Of a stretch of DNA of 9,601 nucleotides, positions 6,436 through 9,601 are shown piece after piece. The translations under genes were made by a program, and so were the position numbers. The stretch spans positions 1-9,601 of the forward strand of contig DASWVQ010000232.1 of assembly GCA_036401195.1 (NCBI GenBank). Reading direction: 5' to 3'. Below the pieces are notes generated by a model. It did no database searches. It saw nothing but the letters and a program-made list of their open reading frames with translations, and had not been told where the DNA came from. Positions within the stretch are counted from its first letter, which is position 1; every line of letters starts with the position of its first letter. This DNA comes from JACDHQ01 sp036401195 (GTDB lineage: Bacteria; Gemmatimonadota; Gemmatimonadetes; Gemmatimonadales; Gemmatimonadaceae).

Positions 6436-7718
6436 CGGGGGGCTCCGGCGCCTTCGAGGGAAAGGACGTCCACGAAGTCGTAGGACGGATACACGGGCAT
6501 GGGAAGCTCCTCGCGCACGGCGATGAAGGACGCGTCGTCGAGGAAGACGCCGTTGTCGTTGATGGTCTCGGCCGGGATCAGCGCCATGTCGAGGTCGTGG
6601 CGGCCGGCGAGGGCGCGGCGGATGTCCGCCCCCACGAGCAGCCCGGCGGTGGTGGTCGTCGGACCGAAGAGGGAATTCGTGACGGTGATCAGCTCGAAGT
6701 GCGCGCCGGTGCGCGCCGCGATCTTCTCGAGGAGCTCGGGCATCATCGGCGTCATGGACACCCCGGTGACGACGCCGATGCGCCGGCCATCGAGGCGCGG
6801 CAGCGAGTCGAGCCCCTCGTCGAGCTGGCGGCGCAGGTAGGCCACCGCGCCCACGCCATTCTCGATCTGCCCGAACTCGCCGTAGAACTCCGCGGGCGGG
6901 AGCGGACGATTGGCCAGCAGGTAGAGCTCATCGGAGCCGTAGACCCACGTCTCCCCCCGCTCGGCGCGCGCCTTCGCCCCCCAGCGCTCCGCGGCCTCGA
7001 GGAGCTTGCGCGCGTTCCCCTCGTCCATGGACTGGCCGGTGTAGAGGTGCGAGAACTGGGTGAGGCCCACGGGGACGATGGCCACGGAGAGGCAGGCCTC
7101 CCCGAAGTTCCACAGGTCGGTGAGCGACTGCTCGAGCACCTCCCCGTCGTTGAAGCCGGGGACGATGACCATCTGGCTGTAGAACTGGATCCCCCCCGCG
7201 ACGAGCCGCTGGAGCTGCTCGACGATGTTCGGCGCCTTCTTGTTGTTGAGCAGCACCTTGCGCGCCTCCCAGGGGGTGGCGTGCACCGACACGTACAGCG
7301 GGGAGAGGCGGTACTCGATGATGCGCTGGAAGTCGCGGTCCTTCAGGTTGGAGAGGGTGGCGAAGTTCCCGTAGGCGAACGAGAGGCGATAGTCGTCGTC
7401 GCGCACGTACAGGTTTTTCCGCAGCCCGCTCGGCAGCCCCTCGATGAAGCAGAACTCGCAGCGGTTCGCGCAGCGGCGCACGGTGGGGGGCTCGAGCTCC
7501 ACGCCGAGGGGTTCCCCCTCGGGGCGCTCGATCTCGTACACCACCTCGTCCCCGCCGGGGAGCCGCGCGGCGATCTCGAGCTCGTCCTCGGCGGTGAGGA
7601 ACTCCCAGTCCAGGAAATCCAGGAGCTCGCGTCCATTGACGGACACGAGCTCCGTGCCGGGGACGATCCCCAGCTCCTCGGCGATGCTGTGCGGCTGAAT
7701 GCGGCTGACGCGAACCAT
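6432..7718 (-). CDS. DUF512 protein: PDZ-like, radical SAM and DUF512 domains
   Basis: The 428-residue protein begins with a PDZ-like segment (about 1-65, with IxPxSIAEELGIVPGTELVSVNG). A radical-SAM-type cluster motif CxxxCxxC follows at C83, C87 and C90 (RCANRCEFCF). Segments characteristic of this family come next: GLPSGLRKNLYVRDDDYRLS (94-113), GNFATLSNL (117-125), SPLYVSVHAT (139-148) and VPGFNDG (186-192). The DUF512 region covers about 215-425. The family is presumed to bind a [4Fe-4S] cluster and S-adenosylmethionine, but to my knowledge its reaction has not been established. ATG at 7718 has AGGA a few bases upstream. The stop overlaps the der start as ATGA. Linkage of this family to der is recalled from Clostridia and other phyla, which suggests a shared physiological role. 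Confidence 0.93.
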   Translation of the reverse strand: MVRVSRIQPHSIAEELGIVPGTELVSVNGRELLDFLDWEFLTAEDELEIAARLPGGDEVVYEIERPEGEPLGVELEPPTVRRCANRCEFCFIEGLPSGLRKNLYVRDDDYRLSFAYGNFATLSNLKDRDFQRIIEYRLSPLYVSVHATPWEARKVLLNNKKAPNIVEQLQRLVAGGIQFYSQMVIVPGFNDGEVLEQSLTDLWNFGEACLSVAIVPVGLTQFSHLYTGQSMDEGNARKLLEAAERWGAKARAERGETWVYGSDELYLLANRPLPPAEFYGEFGQIENGVGAVAYLRRQLDEGLDSLPRLDGRRIGVVTGVSMTPMMPELLEKIAARTGAHFELITVTNSLFGPTTTTAGLLVGADIRRALAGRHDLDMALIPAETINDNGVFLDDASFIAVREELPMPVYPSYDFVDVLSLEGAGAPR

Positions 7719-7736
7719 GATCCTGAACAGCGAAGC

Positions 7737-7765
7737 GGGGGGGCCGCCCGTGAGCGGCTCCCCCC
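7737..7765 (-). terminator. GC-rich hairpin after the TPR gene (weak or partial terminator candidate)
   Basis: GGGGGG-GCCGC at 7737-7747 pairs with GCGGC-T-CCCCCC at 7754-7765. The stem has 11 base pairs with one bulged base and a 6-nt loop. It sits between the TPR gene stop (7787) and the DUF512 start (7718). On the minus strand it is followed by CGCTTCGC, not a run of T, so a standard intrinsic terminator is unlikely. It may cause partial termination, or protect or separate the two parts of a transcript. Confidence 0.4.
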
Positions 7766-7782
7766 GTCAATGGGAAGCTGGA

Positions 7783-7798
7783 CCGCTTACTGGAGCGG
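7783..7798 (-). other. Small hairpin spanning the TPR gene stop codon
   Basis: CCGCT at 7783-7787 and AGCGG at 7794-7798 form a 5-bp inverted repeat with a 6-nt loop that contains part of the stop codon of the TPR gene. It lies about 17 nt upstream of the larger GC-rich hairpin. The stem is short enough to arise by chance in sequence this GC-rich. Confidence 0.25.
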
Positions 7799-9358
7799 CT
7801 TGTAACGGAACCCGGCCGCGGTCGCGATCGGCGCGCTGACGGCGAACTTGCCGGTCGCGTCCGGCGCCACGGGGCCCACGGACGCGGTCTGCGTCGCAAG
7901 GACCTGGCCCTTCTCGTCGAGGAACTCCACGGTCATCGTGTAGCTCTTCGGCGCCTTGGAGCGGTTGAGGATGATGCCGCCGAGGTTGTACTTCCCCTCC
8001 TCCCCGGGCCCGAAGTTGGTGAAGGTGACCTTCACCGGCAGGGTGTCGGAGACCGAGTTGTACAGGAGGGCGAGGTTCGTGGTGCGCTTGATCGAGTCGC
8101 TGAGCGCCGCGGCACTGTCGATGAGCGCCTTCTTGAGCCGCGCGTTCTGCGTGGCGTTGGCGCGCTTGCCCACTTCCTTGGAGAGGGCGTTGAACGCCTT
8201 CTGGTGATTGGCGTACGCCAGGGTGAGCAGCTGGTAGTTGTCGGGGTTCGACGGGTCCACCTCGACGAGGCGGGTCACCAGCGGCAGCGCCTTCGATCCC
8301 TGCTCCTGCCGGATGTACATCACCGACAGGTTGTTGAGGACGTCGCGGCTCCAGGGATTCTTCGCGTAGGCGGCCTGGAGGAGCTTGGTCGCGTCGCCCA
8401 GCTGGTCGGCCCGGGCGGCGGTGGTGCCCGCCTCGAGCAGCTGCTGGAAGGAGAAGCCCTCGGGGTTCGCGAGCTGCGCCTGGTAGCCGGACTTGATCGC
8501 GTTCGTGTCGCCGGCGGCGAGCGCGACGCGGGCGAGGCCGGACTGCGCCATGTCGCCGAAGTTCCCGGTCTTCCCCGGATCCCTGGCGAGCGCCTCGTAC
8601 GCGGCCTTCGCCTCGGCCAGCCACTGGGCCTTCTCCGCCCCCTGGGCGGCTTCCGCCGCGTCGAGCGCGATCTGGCCGATGGCGCCGTACGCGGTGCGGG
8701 CGTTATCGGCCCACGCCGTGTCGTTGCCGGCGGCAACCGCCATCTTCTTCAGGTAGACCACCGAGCCCTTCGCGTCGTTCTTCCGCTGCGCGAGGCCGGC
8801 GAGGATGTTCCAGGTGAAGGGCGCGCCCGGGTAGAGCAGGTTCGCGCGGTTGGCGAGCGCCGCCGCGGAATCAGGCTTGTCGCCGTTGAACGCCTGCACG
8901 GCCGCGTTCACCAGGTTGGCCCACGCCTCGGTGCGGCGGATCTGCGCGATGTCGTGCGCGCAGTTCGGCTTCGCGGCCTCCACCATGTTGAAGAGCGAAT
9001 CCACGAGCACCGCGGGGTCCACCGCCACCTCGGGAGTGGTGGTGAAGCCGAGGGTGCCGCGGGTGACGCTGGTGCCCGAGGCGGCCGGGTTCGACATGAA
9101 GGCGGCGAGCACCTGCCCGAGCGCGTAGGAGCGCTCGACCGGGTTGTCGGCCTTCGCGGTGAGGTCCTTCACGATGTTGCGGTAGGCCGTGGCCTGCGCC
9201 TCGGGGCTCTTGCCCTGCCGCGCCTGCTGGAGCGCGAAGAGCGCCTTGCCGAACTTGTTCTCATCAATGTCACAGGTCGACGTCTGCGCGCTGGCGACGG
9301 CAGAGACCGTGACGAGGAGCGCGACGGTGCGCGCGACGAGCTTACCGGAAACGAACAT
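7787..9358 (-). CDS. Secreted TPR-repeat protein with C-terminal FxLYD-like beta domain
   Basis: The 523-residue product has a clear Sec signal peptide: MFVSGKLVAR, then a hydrophobic core, with ASA before the likely cleavage site after residue 24. The mature protein is mostly alpha-helical with TPR-like units, best seen around 144-177, 182-210, 240-260 and 337-370 (ending in LVEVDPSNPDNYQ). Residues 440-523 look like a beta-sandwich: LPVKVTFTNFGPG, GGIILNRSKAPKSYTMTVEF, then LDEKGQVLATQTASVGPV. This resembles FxLYD-type domains. The mature chain has only two cysteines, C29 and C133. No lipobox is seen, so it is probably soluble in the periplasm or outer-membrane associated. ATG at 9358 is preferred over ATG 9394, because GAGGAG lies 10 nt upstream and the signal peptide starts there. 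No specific function is recognised. Confidence 0.85.
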   Translation of the reverse strand: MFVSGKLVARTVALLVTVSAVASAQTSTCDIDENKFGKALFALQQARQGKSPEAQATAYRNIVKDLTAKADNPVERSYALGQVLAAFMSNPAASGTSVTRGTLGFTTTPEVAVDPAVLVDSLFNMVEAAKPNCAHDIAQIRRTEAWANLVNAAVQAFNGDKPDSAAALANRANLLYPGAPFTWNILAGLAQRKNDAKGSVVYLKKMAVAAGNDTAWADNARTAYGAIGQIALDAAEAAQGAEKAQWLAEAKAAYEALARDPGKTGNFGDMAQSGLARVALAAGDTNAIKSGYQAQLANPEGFSFQQLLEAGTTAARADQLGDATKLLQAAYAKNPWSRDVLNNLSVMYIRQEQGSKALPLVTRLVEVDPSNPDNYQLLTLAYANHQKAFNALSKEVGKRANATQNARLKKALIDSAAALSDSIKRTTNLALLYNSVSDTLPVKVTFTNFGPGEEGKYNLGGIILNRSKAPKSYTMTVEFLDEKGQVLATQTASVGPVAPDATGKFAVSAPIATAAGFRYKPLQ

Positions 9359-9368
9359 CGAGTGAGTT

Positions 9369-9374
9369 CTCCTC
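9369..9374 (-). promoter_or_regulatory. Shine-Dalgarno site deciding the TPR protein start
   Basis: GAGGAG on the minus strand lies 10 nt before the ATG at 9358. It falls between this ATG and the in-frame ATG at 9394, so it supports the shorter protein that begins with the signal peptide. Confidence 0.7.
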
Positions 9375-9421
9375 AGGCGAATTGGAGCGGGCATACGAAG
9401 CCACGCGAACCGTACCCCCGG

Positions 9422-9601
9422 TCAGGCCGAGCGTTCCGCTAAGTCGCTCGCCGCACGGAATATAGTGGTCCAGGGCTCGCCTGTCGCCTGCGATGCCCTG
9501 AGAACATCCTCGAACTCCGGTTTCGCCCGGCATCCGCCTGTGGGCAGCGTCACAACCTTTACCCGGATCTCCTGCCCCGCCACGGTCACCACCTGCTCCG
9601 C
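9422..9601 (-). CDS. larC: LarC-type nickel chelatase, C-terminal 59 residues (5' part beyond window)
   Basis: The frame enters at the right edge and ends with TGA at 9424-9422. It reads AEQVVTVAGQEIRVKVVTLP, then GGCRAKPEFEDVLRASQATG, then EPWTTIFRAASDLAERSA. The pattern of a short beta hairpin with G(x)xIRVKV, then KPE(F/Y)EDV, A..TG.P and a final helix with FRAA is that of the C-terminus of LarC/UPF0272. LarC inserts nickel into the pyridinium pincer cofactor (nickel-pincer nucleotide) used by lactate racemase and related enzymes. Only the tail is visible, so the nickel-binding part cannot be checked. The gap to the TPR gene is 63 nt on the same strand, so the two may be cotranscribed. Confidence 0.72.
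   Translation of the reverse strand, partial: AEQVVTVAGQEIRVKVVTLPTGGCRAKPEFEDVLRASQATGEPWTTIFRAASDLAERSA

Noticed and set aside
7768..7773. TTGACG on the minus strand as a -35 box for the DUF512 operon
   Set aside because: At the proper spacing the sequence is the GC-rich hairpin, with nothing resembling a -10 element.
5194..7805. Two long plus-strand open frames (5194-6483 and 6414-7805)
   Set aside because: They mirror der and the DUF512 gene and show only low-complexity Gly/Val/Arg/His-rich translation.
9270..9290. Lipoprotein signal in the TPR protein (cysteine at residue 29)
   Set aside because: The residues before C29 (QTST) do not fit a lipobox, and an ASA signal peptidase I site precedes it.
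8204..9442. 412-codon plus-strand open frame opposite the TPR gene
   Set aside because: It is antisense to a protein with a good signal peptide, a Shine-Dalgarno site and TPR repeats. The plus-strand translation has no domain.
9342..9533. 63-codon minus-strand frame bridging larC and the TPR gene
   Set aside because: It lies in another frame across the larC tail and the TPR gene leader, has no ribosome-binding site of note, and its translation matches nothing recognised.
1..9601. Mobile elements, attachment sites, CRISPR repeats or defence genes
   Set aside because: No transposase or integrase motif, terminal repeats or regular direct repeats were seen. There is no tRNA-end duplication near 663-736, and composition is uniform across the window.

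Overview
The window is a continuous, high-GC stretch of bacterial chromosome in which every supported gene lies on the minus strand, so the genes read from right to left. The gene content is housekeeping. No mobile element, CRISPR array, rRNA or sign of recent transfer was seen. The mix of genes, the GC content and the large secreted TPR protein suggest a Gemmatimonadota-like organism. That assignment rests on recollection of similar gene sets and is not proven by the sequence.

Right edge (9601-7737, in transcription order). The last 59 codons of a larC-type nickel chelatase gene enter the window. A secreted TPR protein with a C-terminal beta domain follows 63 nt later and has a strong Shine-Dalgarno site. 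Two hairpins lie over and after its stop codon; the larger is very GC-rich but has no U-tract.

Centre (7718-814). Nine genes are packed with gaps of at most 11 nt or with overlaps: a PDZ/radical-SAM/DUF512 protein, der, plsY, gpsA, a MerR-family regulator, surE, pcm, an acylphosphatase and apt. Three junctions are 4-nt stop/start overlaps (two ATGA, one GTGA). The block is very likely one operon with translational coupling. It joins ribosome assembly (Der), phospholipid synthesis (GpsA makes sn-glycerol 3-phosphate, PlsY acylates it), protein and nucleotide maintenance (Pcm, SurE) and adenine salvage (Apt).

Left end (736-1). A tRNA-Arg(CCU) gene is followed by the N-terminal 201 codons of a membrane-anchored TPR protein of the YfgM type, which runs off the left edge. 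Its start has no Shine-Dalgarno site but has a tandem TAAACT motif just upstream, so a leaderless transcript is possible.

No clear new defence or biosynthetic system is present. The items most worth a second look are the DUF512 radical-SAM protein coupled to der, the two-cysteine TPR/beta-domain exported protein, and the possible leaderless start of the YfgM-like gene. There is no gene-free stretch longer than 300 bases.
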